Origin: Gp1-AA122 sp036378535
GTDB taxonomy: Bacteria > Acidobacteriota > Terriglobia > Terriglobales > Acidobacteriaceae
Assembly: GCA_036378535.1 (NCBI GenBank)
Contig: DASUWH010000016.1
Coordinates: 62,001-126,000 of the forward strand
Direction of reading: 5' to 3'
Length of the DNA stretch: 64,000 nucleotides
Position numbers and translations under genes: made by a program. The notes beneath the pieces are model-generated. The model worked only from the letters and a program-made list of their open reading frames with translations, did not search any database and was not told the origin of the DNA. Positions 42,047 to 50,325 of the stretch are shown piece by piece (within the stretch, counting starts at the first letter, position 1; each line of letters starts with the position of its first letter).

Positions 42047-43108
42047 ATGGGCGATGCCCTGAAGACCATAGCCGAGATCAGTTGCCCAGCGCCTCTGCCG
42101 GCCAAGGACGCGATTCTGCTCGGCCACGGCAGTGGCGGCAAACTGAGTGCGGAACTGGTGCGCGATCTATTCCTGCCCGCCTTCTTCAATCCGGCGCTGT
42201 CGCGACTCGACGACCAGGCCATTGTCAACGTGAACGGCACCCGCATTGCGATGACTACCGACTCTTTCGTGGTCAAGCCGCTCTTTTTCCCCGGCGGAGA
42301 TATAGGTTCTTTAGCGGTGCACGGGACCGTAAACGATCTCGCCATGGGTGGAGCTACTCCGCTCTTTCTGAGTGCAGCCTTCATTATCGAAGAAGGCTTG
42401 CCCATGGACACCTTGCAGCGAGTCGTGGCATCGCTGCGCCAGGCTGCCGACGCCGCAGGTATCGCGATCATTACCGGGGACACGAAAGTGGTTGAGAAAG
42501 GCAGCGGTGACGGGATCTTCATCAACACGACGGGAATCGGCATCGTTCCCGATGGACTCGAATTATCCGCCAATCGCGCCAGGCAAGGGGACAAGGTCTT
42601 GCTGAGCGGGTCCATCGGCGATCACGGAATCGCCATTCTGGCGCAACGCGAAGGACTGGAATTCGAAACCACCATCCAAAGCGACAGCGTCGCTCTGCAT
42701 GGCCTGGTTGCCGACATGCTGCGGGTCACGCATGACCTTCGTTGTATGCGCGATCCGACCCGCGGCGGGTTGTCGAGCACGCTCAATGAAATCGCTGAGC
42801 AATCGCATGTGGGCATGGAATTAGTGGAATCGGCTATTCCGATTCGCGAGGAAGTACGCGGCGCATGTGAGTTGTTGGGACTGGATCCGCTGTATGTCGC
42901 GAACGAAGGCAAGCTGGTGGCCATCGTTCCCGCTGACGTTGCCGAGCGCGTGTTGACGGCGATGCGACAAAATCCGCTCGGCGAACATGCACAGATCATT
43001 GGCACGGTAACAGCGGGTAGTCCGGGACTGGTCACAATGCGAACGCCTCTTGGAACGACGCGAGTCGTGGACATGCTGGCCGGAGATCAACTGCCAAGAA
43101 TTTGTTGA
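42047..43108 (+). CDS. hypE: Hydrogenase maturation protein HypE
   Basis: A 353-residue HypE, which dehydrates the thiocarboxamide on its own C-terminal cysteine to thiocyanate, the cyanide source. The protein ends in the required PRIC tetrapeptide. LLGHGSGGKLSAELVRDLF near the start and the ATP-site segment GDIGSLAVHGTVNDLAMGGA are conserved. It follows hypD by 10 bases with GAGGG as ribosome site. Confidence 0.97.
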   Translation: MGDALKTIAEISCPAPLPAKDAILLGHGSGGKLSAELVRDLFLPAFFNPALSRLDDQAIVNVNGTRIAMTTDSFVVKPLFFPGGDIGSLAVHGTVNDLAMGGATPLFLSAAFIIEEGLPMDTLQRVVASLRQAADAAGIAIITGDTKVVEKGSGDGIFINTTGIGIVPDGLELSANRARQGDKVLLSGSIGDHGIAILAQREGLEFETTIQSDSVALHGLVADMLRVTHDLRCMRDPTRGGLSSTLNEIAEQSHVGMELVESAIPIREEVRGACELLGLDPLYVANEGKLVAIVPADVAERVLTAMRQNPLGEHAQIIGTVTAGSPGLVTMRTPLGTTRVVDMLAGDQLPRIC

Positions 43109-43137
43109 GGAGAACCCTGCAAACGCAGCGACCGAGG

Positions 43138-43152
43138 GACGCCATGGCCGTC
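43138..43152. repeat. Small palindrome between hypE and hypA
   Basis: GACGCCATGGCCGTC is a near-perfect palindrome lacking one base, followed by TACCGAGCGAAG. It is related to the palindromes at 23428 and 55478. It accounts for part of the unusual 73-base gap inside the otherwise tight hyp operon. Confidence 0.5.
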
Positions 43153-43181
43153 TACCGAGCGAAGCGAAGACGCCAACGCAA

Positions 43182-43544
43182 ATGCACGAAATGGGAATCG
43201 CCAATTCGATTCTGCACGCGGTGAAAACCGAAGCAGCGCGATACCCCGGCTGCCAGCCGCAGAAAATCGGTGTGCGCATTGGTGAGTTGGCGGCGGTAGA
43301 TCCCGATGCCCTGCAATTCTGTTTCGACGTGCTAAAGCAGGAAGCTGGCTTCAATGATTTGGAGTTGGAGGTTGAGTTCCGTCGCCGTCGCCACCACTGT
43401 GACCTCTGCAACGACGAATTCGATGTCAAAGACTACGACCTGCACTGTCCCAAGTGCAGGCAGCCTACGAGTCTGTGCGTGAGCGGCGACGAATTGGAAC
43501 TCGCCTATCTGGAGGTCGAGGAGCATGAACCGAGTAGCGCTTGA
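43182..43544 (+). CDS. hypA: Hydrogenase nickel-insertion protein HypA
   Basis: A 120-residue HypA. MHEMGIANSI supplies the N-terminal nickel ligand His2, and the zinc site is C73/C76 and C89/C92 (CDLC and CPKC). It passes nickel to the hydrogenase large subunit with HypB. The start at 43182 is fixed by MHE; the frame extends 44 codons upstream over the repeat. It overlaps hypB by 20 bases. Confidence 0.96.
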   Translation: MHEMGIANSILHAVKTEAARYPGCQPQKIGVRIGELAAVDPDALQFCFDVLKQEAGFNDLELEVEFRRRRHHCDLCNDEFDVKDYDLHCPKCRQPTSLCVSGDELELAYLEVEEHEPSSA

Positions 43545-44193
43545 AAAGCCAGTGTTGAACGAAAACAACCGCATCGCTGCCGAGTTGCGCGAGCGTTTCC
43601 GGCAATATGGCATCTTTTGCGTGAACCTGATCAGTTCACCGGGTTCGGGCAAGACCACCTTGCTGGAGAGAACTCTGGAATCGCTCCCGCGCAGCGAACG
43701 AGTTGCGATCCTCACCGGCGATATCCAGACGGAAAACGATGCGGCGCGGCTTCGCCGCTTTGGATTCCCTACTAAACAAATTACGACTGGCGGCACCTGC
43801 CATCTCGATGCCCGCATGATCGAGAAACATCTGGCCGACTGGAACCTCGAAGACCTCGATGTGCTCTTCATTGAAAATGTGGGCAATCTGGTTTGCCCCT
43901 CGAGTTACGATTTGGGCGAGGCCGCCAAGATCGTTCTCCTCAGCGTCACCGAAGGCGAAGATAAACCGCTGAAGTACCCCGCCATCTTCTTCAAATCGGA
44001 GTTGCTCGTTCTGACGAAGGTTGACCTGCTGCCCTATGTGCCTTTTAACATCACGGCCGCTGAAGAAAACGCGCGCCGCGTACATCCCGGCATGGAGATT
44101 GTTCGCGTCTCGTCCACTACGGGCGACGGCTTGCGCGAGTGGATGAACTGGATTGCGCGCCGGCGCGTTCGCCAACCGACACTCGTGACTTAG
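43525..44193 (+). CDS. hypB: Hydrogenase nickel-incorporation GTPase HypB
   Basis: A 222-residue HypB. The P-loop is SPGSGKTT (38-45), the metal-binding GTPase site is in TGGTCHLDARMI, G3-like NVGNLVCP and G4 LTKVDLLPY. The N-terminal histidine-rich nickel stretch of some homologues is absent, so it stores little nickel itself. It overlaps hypA by 20 bases and precedes hypF by 7 bases. Confidence 0.96.
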   Translation: MNRVALEKPVLNENNRIAAELRERFRQYGIFCVNLISSPGSGKTTLLERTLESLPRSERVAILTGDIQTENDAARLRRFGFPTKQITTGGTCHLDARMIEKHLADWNLEDLDVLFIENVGNLVCPSSYDLGEAAKIVLLSVTEGEDKPLKYPAIFFKSELLVLTKVDLLPYVPFNITAAEENARRVHPGMEIVRVSSTTGDGLREWMNWIARRRVRQPTLVT

Positions 44194-44200
44194 GTTTTCC

Positions 44201-46477
44201 ATGAATGTGCGCCGCCAGATCGAGGTTTCCGGAATCGTTCAAGGCGTCGGCTTCCGTCCCTACGTCTATCGGCTGGCCATCGAACGACATCTCACCGGTA
44301 GTATCAGCAACACCTCTTCCGGAGTCACAATCGAAATCCAGGGACCCGCCCCGGCCGTGGAAGATTTCGTCTCTCGCTTGCCGAAGGAGGCTCCGCCCCT
44401 CTCGCGTATCACGGATGTTTCCGTTCTCGAACTTCCGTGCAATGGCGACCGCGAGTTCCGCATAGTTTCCAGCCGTCGCGGCGAAGCCGTCCGCACGTTG
44501 ATCTCGCCCGATGTAGGCATCTGTGATGACTGCCTGCGCGAGTTGCTCGATCCCAAAGACCGCCGTTACAAATACCCGTTCATCAATTGCACCAATTGCG
44601 GCCCCCGCTTCACCATTGTTCGCGACATCCCGTACGACCGTCCGCATACTTCGATGGCCGCGTTCCCCATGTGCCCCGCGTGCCAGGCGGAATATGGAGA
44701 TCCGCTCAATCGTCGATTCCATGCGCAGCCGAATGCGTGCTGGAAATGCGGTCCCCAAGTCGAAGTGTGGGACCGGACGGGCCGGAAACTCGAAACACGC
44801 GGCGCGATTGCAGAGGCGGCGAAGGCAATCGAGGCTGGATTGATTGTTGCGGTGAAAGGACTCGGCGGATTTCATCTCGCCGCCGACGCTGCCAATCCCG
44901 CAGCCGTCAGCCTTTTGCGCCAGCGCAAGCACCGAGTTGAGAAACCGTTTGCCGTTATGGTTCCAAACCTCGAAGCAGCGGAAATGCTCTGCGAAGTGGA
45001 TGAGCGCTCGCGCCAGCTCCTGGCGTCAGTGCAAAAGCCGATCGTGTTGATGCGGAAGAGAAGTTCCAGCCCTGTTGTGGAGGATGTTGCTCCATACAAC
45101 CGAGACCTTGGAGTCTTCCTGCCTTATACGCCAATCCATCATCTTCTGTTCGCCGAAGGTGGATTCCGCGCTCTGGTGATGACGAGCGGTAATCTCAGCG
45201 AAGAGCCCATCGCCATCGGTAATCAGGAAGCACTGGACCGCTTGCGCGGGCTGGCAGATTACTTCCTAGTGCATAATCGCGACATCCTGTTGCGGTGTGA
45301 CGACTCCGTCGCGCGCGTGGTCGTAGGAAAGCCGCGGCAGATGCGGCGTTCGCGCGGATTCGTTCCTGTGCCGGTATTCCTTAACGACGATCTTCCCCCG
45401 CTCCTCGCTGTCGGCGGCGAACTCAAGAACACGATCTGCCTTACCAAGGGTCGGCACGCTTTTTTGAGCCAGCATGTCGGCGATCTGGAAAATGCGGAAG
45501 GGTACAAGTTCTTCGAGGAGGCGGTACATCATCTGGAGAACATCCTTGAGATCAAACCGGAAATCCTGGCTTACGATCTTCATCCCGATTACTTCTCCAC
45601 CAAGTGGGCACTCCAGCAAGAAGGGAAACGACTGGTCGGAGTTCAGCATCACCACGCACACGTCGCCAGCTGCATGGCCGAGAATCAGCTCGATGGCAAG
45701 GTGATCGGCTTCGCCTTGGACGGTACCGGCTACGGGACTGATGGCCATATCTGGGGCGGCGAAGTACTGATCGCGGACTACAAGGATTTCGAGCGAGCCG
45801 CACATTTCGAATATGTCGGCATGCCGGGTGGAAACGCGGCCATCCGCGAGCCCTGGCGAATGGCCGTCAGTTACCTGGCCCATCATTTCGGACGCGCGTT
45901 CTTGAATTTTGACCTTCCGTTTGTTCAACAATTGCAAAAGCAACCAACGGAGTTGTTGATTCGCATGCTGGAGCGCAAAGTGAATGCCCCGCTCACATCC
46001 AGTTGCGGACGGCTGTTCGATGCTGTGGCTGCGCTGGCCGGCATTCGCCAGCAGGTCAATTACGAGGCCCAGGCCGCGATCGAACTGGAAATGGCCATGG
46101 CCGGCAAGGATGACCAGGCTTATCGATTCGATCTGCAGCCAAGCGGCACATGTTTGCTGATCGGAACGCGACCCCTGTTCGAGTCAATCATTGCGGACCT
46201 GCGAACAGGTATTCCAGTTGGGATGATCAGCAGAAGATTTCATAACGGACTTATCGAGGTATTTGTACGAATCGCGACTGCTCTTCGCGAGCGCACATCA
46301 CTCAATCGGGTCTGCCTGAGTGGCGGAACATTTCACAATACGTACCTGCTCGAACACCTGTCTTCTCGGCTGGTTGCGGCGGGATTCGAAGTATTCAGCC
46401 ATGCTGAAGTCCCAGCCGGCGACGGCGGGTTGAGCCTGGGACAGGCGCTGGTCGCCGCCCACCGCTGCTCGCAGTAA
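44201..46477 (+). CDS. hypF: Carbamoyltransferase HypF
   Basis: A 758-residue HypF, which uses carbamoyl phosphate and ATP to carbamoylate HypE. Domains in order: acylphosphatase (1-90; VSGIVQGVGFRPYVYRLAIE), two zinc fingers (about 105-185; CDDCLREL, FINCTNCGPRFT, CPACQAEYG, CWKCGP), a YrdC-like ATP domain (about 200-380) and a Kae1-like carbamoyltransferase domain with VGVQHHHAHVASCMAEN. The length is full. It is the last hyp gene; a 169-base inverted-repeat element follows it. Confidence 0.97.
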   Translation: MNVRRQIEVSGIVQGVGFRPYVYRLAIERHLTGSISNTSSGVTIEIQGPAPAVEDFVSRLPKEAPPLSRITDVSVLELPCNGDREFRIVSSRRGEAVRTLISPDVGICDDCLRELLDPKDRRYKYPFINCTNCGPRFTIVRDIPYDRPHTSMAAFPMCPACQAEYGDPLNRRFHAQPNACWKCGPQVEVWDRTGRKLETRGAIAEAAKAIEAGLIVAVKGLGGFHLAADAANPAAVSLLRQRKHRVEKPFAVMVPNLEAAEMLCEVDERSRQLLASVQKPIVLMRKRSSSPVVEDVAPYNRDLGVFLPYTPIHHLLFAEGGFRALVMTSGNLSEEPIAIGNQEALDRLRGLADYFLVHNRDILLRCDDSVARVVVGKPRQMRRSRGFVPVPVFLNDDLPPLLAVGGELKNTICLTKGRHAFLSQHVGDLENAEGYKFFEEAVHHLENILEIKPEILAYDLHPDYFSTKWALQQEGKRLVGVQHHHAHVASCMAENQLDGKVIGFALDGTGYGTDGHIWGGEVLIADYKDFERAAHFEYVGMPGGNAAIREPWRMAVSYLAHHFGRAFLNFDLPFVQQLQKQPTELLIRMLERKVNAPLTSSCGRLFDAVAALAGIRQQVNYEAQAAIELEMAMAGKDDQAYRFDLQPSGTCLLIGTRPLFESIIADLRTGIPVGMISRRFHNGLIEVFVRIATALRERTSLNRVCLSGGTFHNTYLLEHLSSRLVAAGFEVFSHAEVPAGDGGLSLGQALVAAHRCSQ

Positions 46478-46483
46478 TTCAAT

Positions 46484-46652
46484 ATTGTCATCGCGAGCGA
46501 AGCTGCACTGAGGGAAGCGAAGGAAGCGAGTCGACAGCCTGCCCCGAGCGGAGTCGAGGGGGACCTTAAGTTTGTTCGTTCAGCATTGTCAGCTTTCACT
46601 GGAAAACACAAGGTCCCTCGACTCGGGCTCACGCCCTCGCCCGGATGACAAT
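46484..46652. repeat. 169-base inverted-repeat element after hypF
   Basis: The outer ends ATTGTCATC and GATGACAAT are inverted repeats, and the interior pairs too (GAGTCGAGGG..ACCTT against AAGGTCCCTCGACTC). The whole could fold into one imperfect hairpin. Related sequence occurs at 60.85 and 62.53 kb. Confidence 0.7.
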
Positions 46653-46670
46653 GTGATTGGGAATTGCGAG

Positions 46671-47576
46671 TTACTGCTTCTTGCTGCCAACCAACTCCGG
46701 CGCCTTCTCCGGCTGAGCGGCTTCGGGGTACTCGTACACGCCCTTTCCCGCTTTACGCCCAAGCCGTCCAGCTTTGACGTATTGCACCAGCAACGGCGCT
46801 GGGCGGAATTTTTCGCCGAGTGTCTTGTGAAGGTATTCGAGGATGTGCAGGCGGGTGTCGAGCCCTACCAAATCTACAAGCTCGAACGGCCCCATCGGAT
46901 GGTTTAAGCCCAATTTCAGCGCTTTATCTATATCTGCAGCTGAGGCAATCCCCTCCTGCAGCATGTAAAAGGCCTCATTGCCGATCATCGCATTGATGCG
47001 GCTGGTGATGAATCCCGGCGATTCCTTGATCACTACCACTTCTTTGCCGATGCGTTTGCCGACTTCGACGGCTGTGGCCAAGGTGTCGTCATCGGTTTCG
47101 AGTGCGCGCACGATCTCGAGCAACTTCATCTTGTGCACCGGATTGAAGAAGTGCATTCCCAGAATCTTCTTGGCTCGATAGGTGACCGAGGCGATCTCGG
47201 TGATGCTGAGCGATGAGGTATTCGAGGCCAGAATCGTGGTCGGCCGGCAGACTTTATCGAGCAGCGTGAAAATCTCGATTTTTGATTCCATCTCCTCCGG
47301 CACGGCCTCAATCACCAGGTCAGCCTGGCGAGCAGCCTCTTCAACGGTCCCGGCATATTCAAGACGCGCGAACGCGGATTCCGCCTCTCCCGGCTTGATC
47401 TTGCCCAGCTCGGCAGCCTTGTCCAGATTGGCGCGGATCTCGTTTTCCGCCCGCCGCAATGCGTTCGGCAGCAGGTCCTCCAGAATCGTGCGATAGCCGC
47501 CGAGCGCCGCCGCATAGGCGATGCCGCGCCCCATGATTCCCGCGCCAATGACGGCGATGGTTTTCACCTCGGCCAC
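46671..47576 (-). CDS. 3-hydroxyacyl-CoA (3-hydroxybutyryl-CoA) dehydrogenase
   Basis: A 301-residue NAD-dependent dehydrogenase: Rossmann GxGxMG as AVIGAGIMGRGIAYAAALGG, the catalytic region SNTSSLSITEIA and HFFNPVHKMKLLEIVRALET with the catalytic His, then GFITSRINAMIGNEAFYMLQEG. It reduces acetoacetyl-CoA or oxidises 3-hydroxyacyl-CoA. The GTG start overlaps the stop of a 62-residue gene as TAGTG. No other beta-oxidation gene is beside it. Confidence 0.93.
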   Translation of the reverse strand: MAEVKTIAVIGAGIMGRGIAYAAALGGYRTILEDLLPNALRRAENEIRANLDKAAELGKIKPGEAESAFARLEYAGTVEEAARQADLVIEAVPEEMESKIEIFTLLDKVCRPTTILASNTSSLSITEIASVTYRAKKILGMHFFNPVHKMKLLEIVRALETDDDTLATAVEVGKRIGKEVVVIKESPGFITSRINAMIGNEAFYMLQEGIASAADIDKALKLGLNHPMGPFELVDLVGLDTRLHILEYLHKTLGEKFRPAPLLVQYVKAGRLGRKAGKGVYEYPEAAQPEKAPELVGSKKQ

Positions 47577-47764
47577 TATTTTTCTCCCTTTTCCAGGTTT
47601 TCGAGGACGGCGATGAAATTGGGATCGGACTTGCGCATGTATTCTGCAAGCCGCTTCCGCTCCTCCGGAGTCAAGGTCGGAACCGCAACGTGCACGCGGC
47701 GCAGAGTGGCAGCAATATCGTCAACATAATTGAGTAAGCGAATAAGTTCACCGGTAGCTTGCAT
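47576..47764 (-). CDS. Small conserved-looking protein coupled to the dehydrogenase
   Basis: A 62-residue, helix-rich acidic/basic protein (MQATGELIRLLNYVDDIAAT, then LTPEERKRLAEYMRKSDPNF) with no membrane segment. Its stop overlaps the GTG start of the 3-hydroxyacyl-CoA dehydrogenase, so translation is coupled. I do not recognise it. Its coupling and good codon usage support that it is real. Confidence 0.65.
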   Translation of the reverse strand: MQATGELIRLLNYVDDIAATLRRVHVAVPTLTPEERKRLAEYMRKSDPNFIAVLENLEKGEK

Positions 47765-47901
47765 GAAGGCTCCTGTCGCCGGGCATTCCGCCGGAAGTGT
47801 GTCGTCGAAACCACGATCTGGTCGGGCGCGTCAGGCGAACCATTTATTCTCAACGGTGCGCGCGATTTAGTAAAGCTCCGGTGCGGTGAGATAATCGTCA
47901 G

Positions 47902-48417
47902 ATGCTGCGCGATAAGAATCTCATCCCGCTTTCTCACCAGCACCAGCATGCGCTCGCGTTGTGTGTCCGCATTGATCGGGCGGTGCAGGCCGGCGACTTG
48001 GATATGCTCGCCTGGCAGACCGAAATCCAGCAAATCTTTGTAGGGGAGATTCAGAAGCACTTTGAAGCAGAGGAGCAGGAACTCTTCCCCGTAGCTTCGC
48101 GGTTCCCTGATTTGGGCCGATTGGTCGACGACCTACTCACCCAGCACGCGCTCCTGCGCGACTACTTTGCCCTGGCAACCGAGAGGACCATGGATCCGGC
48201 CAAGCTGCACGATTTCGCTAAGAAGCTTTCCGCGCACATCCGCAAAGAAGAGCGTGAACTGTTCGAATCCTTGCAGCGACTGCTCGCTCCGGAAGAACTG
48301 GCTAGCCTCGGAGCCGCGCTGACAAAGGCGCTGGATGAAAACAGTCCTGATCAACCTTCCTGCTCGCTGCCGAACCCTGCCACTCGCTTGAGGTCAAGGC
48401 GGGAAATTGGAGATTAG
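47902..48417 (+). CDS. Hemerythrin HHE-domain protein
   Basis: A 171-residue hemerythrin-like protein. The di-iron ligands are in LSHQHQHALAL, EIQKHFEAEEQELFPVA, LLTQHALLRDYF and FAKKLSAHIRKEERELFESL. Such proteins bind or sense oxygen, nitric oxide or iron. The C-terminal 30 residues are unrelated to the domain. It converges on a PAP2 gene with stop codons overlapping by 4 bases. Confidence 0.88.
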   Translation: MLRDKNLIPLSHQHQHALALCVRIDRAVQAGDLDMLAWQTEIQQIFVGEIQKHFEAEEQELFPVASRFPDLGRLVDDLLTQHALLRDYFALATERTMDPAKLHDFAKKLSAHIRKEERELFESLQRLLAPEELASLGAALTKALDENSPDQPSCSLPNPATRLRSRREIGD

Positions 48418-49325
48418 GGTCCTTCTTTGTCTCTGGAGTGACAGTCTCCACCCAAATCCGGATTACAACGGGAATGAAAGACGTGAGTTCCGATCAGATA
48501 GCCGAGTGCGCCCCCTACCAGTAGATCCGACGGGAAATGATCTTTCGCGGTCATGCGCGCGCCGGTAATGGCGCTGGCGGCTCCGTAGGAAAGCAATTGC
48601 ACCCACCAACGCGGGTATTCATGTGCGATGACTGTCGCCATGCTGAAGGCAAACATAGTATGGCCACCAGGGAAGGAGGTGTTGACCGAGTGGTTGACGA
48701 AAAAATTCCCCTCACCCGATCCCTCGTTTGGACGCTGGCGACCCGCCACCAGCTGCAGCGGAACGTAGACCAGGAACGTGTTCGCGAGGGCCTCCATGCC
48801 AATGATTCCGGTTTCCTTCGCGTGCGAGTCGCCGCCGTGCAGACCGCGTATGAAAAAGATGCCACCCAGAGCGGCGCCCTCGCTAACGATCAACGCATTG
48901 GAAACATTTGAGCTGGTGCTCACCTGAGTGTTCGGTAAAGCGTGCAATACCTGTTCATCGACCGCAACCAGGGTCGCCGTTCCCGCAAGGAAGAGTGCAT
49001 CCCACTTGATGTTTTTGCGATGCAGTGGCGCCGTCCAAATTTCTTTCTGATCCTGCAGAGTTCGTTTTATGGCTCCTGAAACCGACCATGTCTGGCTGCT
49101 TCCCTGATTGGCAGTGGTCGTGTCAGCCGGTAGTTCCGTGACGTAAACCGGTCTGCCAGCCTGGCCTAAATGAAATGAGGGGGCCCCATCGGTAATAAGG
49201 GTTGACGGCGCAAGCTCGGGCGCAGGGCTGGGGGTAGAAACAGTCTGGGCCTGCGCGATGGCTCCAAAAGTGCCCACAGTCCACAAAATTGCGAGTAACT
49301 CCTGCATTCGAGGTTTACAGGTCAT
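48414..49325 (-). CDS. PAP2-family phosphatase, exported/membrane
   Basis: A 303-residue protein with an N-terminal signal or anchor segment and about four further hydrophobic helices. The acid-phosphatase motifs are LVAGRQRPNEGSG (motif 1), SFPGGHTMFAFSMA (motif 2) and ITGARMTAKDHFPSDLLVGG (motif 3). Family members remove phosphate from lipid or isoprenoid phosphates at the membrane. Its substrate is unclear. It converges on the hemerythrin gene. Confidence 0.88.
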   Translation of the reverse strand: MTCKPRMQELLAILWTVGTFGAIAQAQTVSTPSPAPELAPSTLITDGAPSFHLGQAGRPVYVTELPADTTTANQGSSQTWSVSGAIKRTLQDQKEIWTAPLHRKNIKWDALFLAGTATLVAVDEQVLHALPNTQVSTSSNVSNALIVSEGAALGGIFFIRGLHGGDSHAKETGIIGMEALANTFLVYVPLQLVAGRQRPNEGSGEGNFFVNHSVNTSFPGGHTMFAFSMATVIAHEYPRWWVQLLSYGAASAITGARMTAKDHFPSDLLVGGALGYLIGTHVFHSRCNPDLGGDCHSRDKEGP

Positions 49326-49421
49326 TCACTGGTTCTCCGCTGCAGAATCAGCGTATTAAGATGCAGAATTTCGGATTGCGTAAACCCGGAACCGGGCACT
49401 CACGCCCGCCAGTGCTGAAAA

Positions 49422-49439
49422 ATCACCATATAAAGTGAT
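49422..49439. promoter_or_regulatory. Inverted repeat upstream of the Crp/Fnr gene
   Basis: ATCAC-N8-GTGAT, an outward-facing palindrome 27-44 bases upstream of the regulator start, within an AT-rich patch (CATATAAA). It may be an autoregulatory or promoter element; it does not match TGTGA-N6-TCACA. Confidence 0.4.
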
Positions 49440-49465
49440 ATAGTCCGCCTAGCGTCGGAGGCGGT

Positions 49466-50182
49466 ATGAGCTCTCCTTACGGCTTGCAACTGACGGAAAA
49501 CTGCCTCATTTGCAAGCTCCGTGAAGCTGGATTCTTCTGCGAACTTCCCAAGGAATCTCTGCAGGAATTGGAGAGTATCAAGTACGCCAGCGGCTATCCG
49601 CAGGGCGCGGTTCTGTTCGTTGAGGGCCAGCCACCTCGTGGCGTCTACATTGTTTGCAGCGGCCGCGTGAAACTTTCTACCACTTCGCGAGACGGCAAAA
49701 CCTTGATCCTGCGCATCGCTCAAGGCGGCGAGGTACTCGGCCTTCACGCTACGGTATCGGGCAAGTCCTACGAACTGACCGCCGAAACCCTGCAGCCCTG
49801 CCAATTGGATTTCATCAAGCGGGAAGAGTTTTTGCGCTTTCTGCAGAACCATGGCGACGCTTGCTTGAATGCCGCCAGGCACCTGAGCCAGAACTGCCAC
49901 AACGCCTACGAGATGATTCGCTCGCTCGGGCTGTCACACTCGGTGTCGGAAAAAATGGCGCGCCTGCTGCTGGAATGGGCTTCCGATGGCGAAACGACCG
50001 CTGACGGGATTCGCATCAAGGTTTCGCTGACTCACGAAGAGATGGCGCAGCTAATCGGCACCTCACGCGAGACCGTGACCCGGGTGCTGGGCGAGTTTCG
50101 AGAGAAGCAACTGGCCCAAGTGCGCGGGTCTACCCTGCTGATCAAGAACAAGGCGGCCCTGGAGAGGCTGGTCGGTTCGTAG
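49466..50182 (+). CDS. Crp/Fnr-family regulator with FNR-like cysteines and CRP-type helix
   Basis: A 238-residue Crp/Fnr regulator: a cyclic-nucleotide-type beta-roll (about 28-150), a long dimer helix (about 125-155) and a winged helix (about 163-235; HEEMAQLIGTSRETVTRVLG). Cysteines C13, C16, C25 and C112 sit in the same order as FNR C20, C23, C29 and C122, and the region around C112 (ETLQPCQLDF) aligns with FNR around C122. The recognition helix has R201, E202 and R206, the three CRP contacts with TGTGA. It therefore looks like an oxygen-responsive activator of TGTGA sites, as inference. GGAGGCGGT precedes the start. Confidence 0.9.
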   Translation: MSSPYGLQLTENCLICKLREAGFFCELPKESLQELESIKYASGYPQGAVLFVEGQPPRGVYIVCSGRVKLSTTSRDGKTLILRIAQGGEVLGLHATVSGKSYELTAETLQPCQLDFIKREEFLRFLQNHGDACLNAARHLSQNCHNAYEMIRSLGLSHSVSEKMARLLLEWASDGETTADGIRIKVSLTHEEMAQLIGTSRETVTRVLGEFREKQLAQVRGSTLLIKNKAALERLVGS

Positions 50183-50325
50183 GAGCGTTAAACGCCAGCA
50201 CCACGGTACTAAATCCGTAAAATTACATCTCCCTTAAACCCTTGCTGGACGGCCACTTCCGCGGTAATGCCTGCGATTACCGCTGTTACTTTACCGGAGA
50301 TTCGCAGGGGCATAAGCTCGGTCGC

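Noticed and set aside
42998..43016. TTGGCACGG-like sequence with GG-N10-GC considered as a sigma-54 promoter
   Set aside because: It lies inside hypE, has CA in place of the TT before GC, and no gene starts at a suitable distance.
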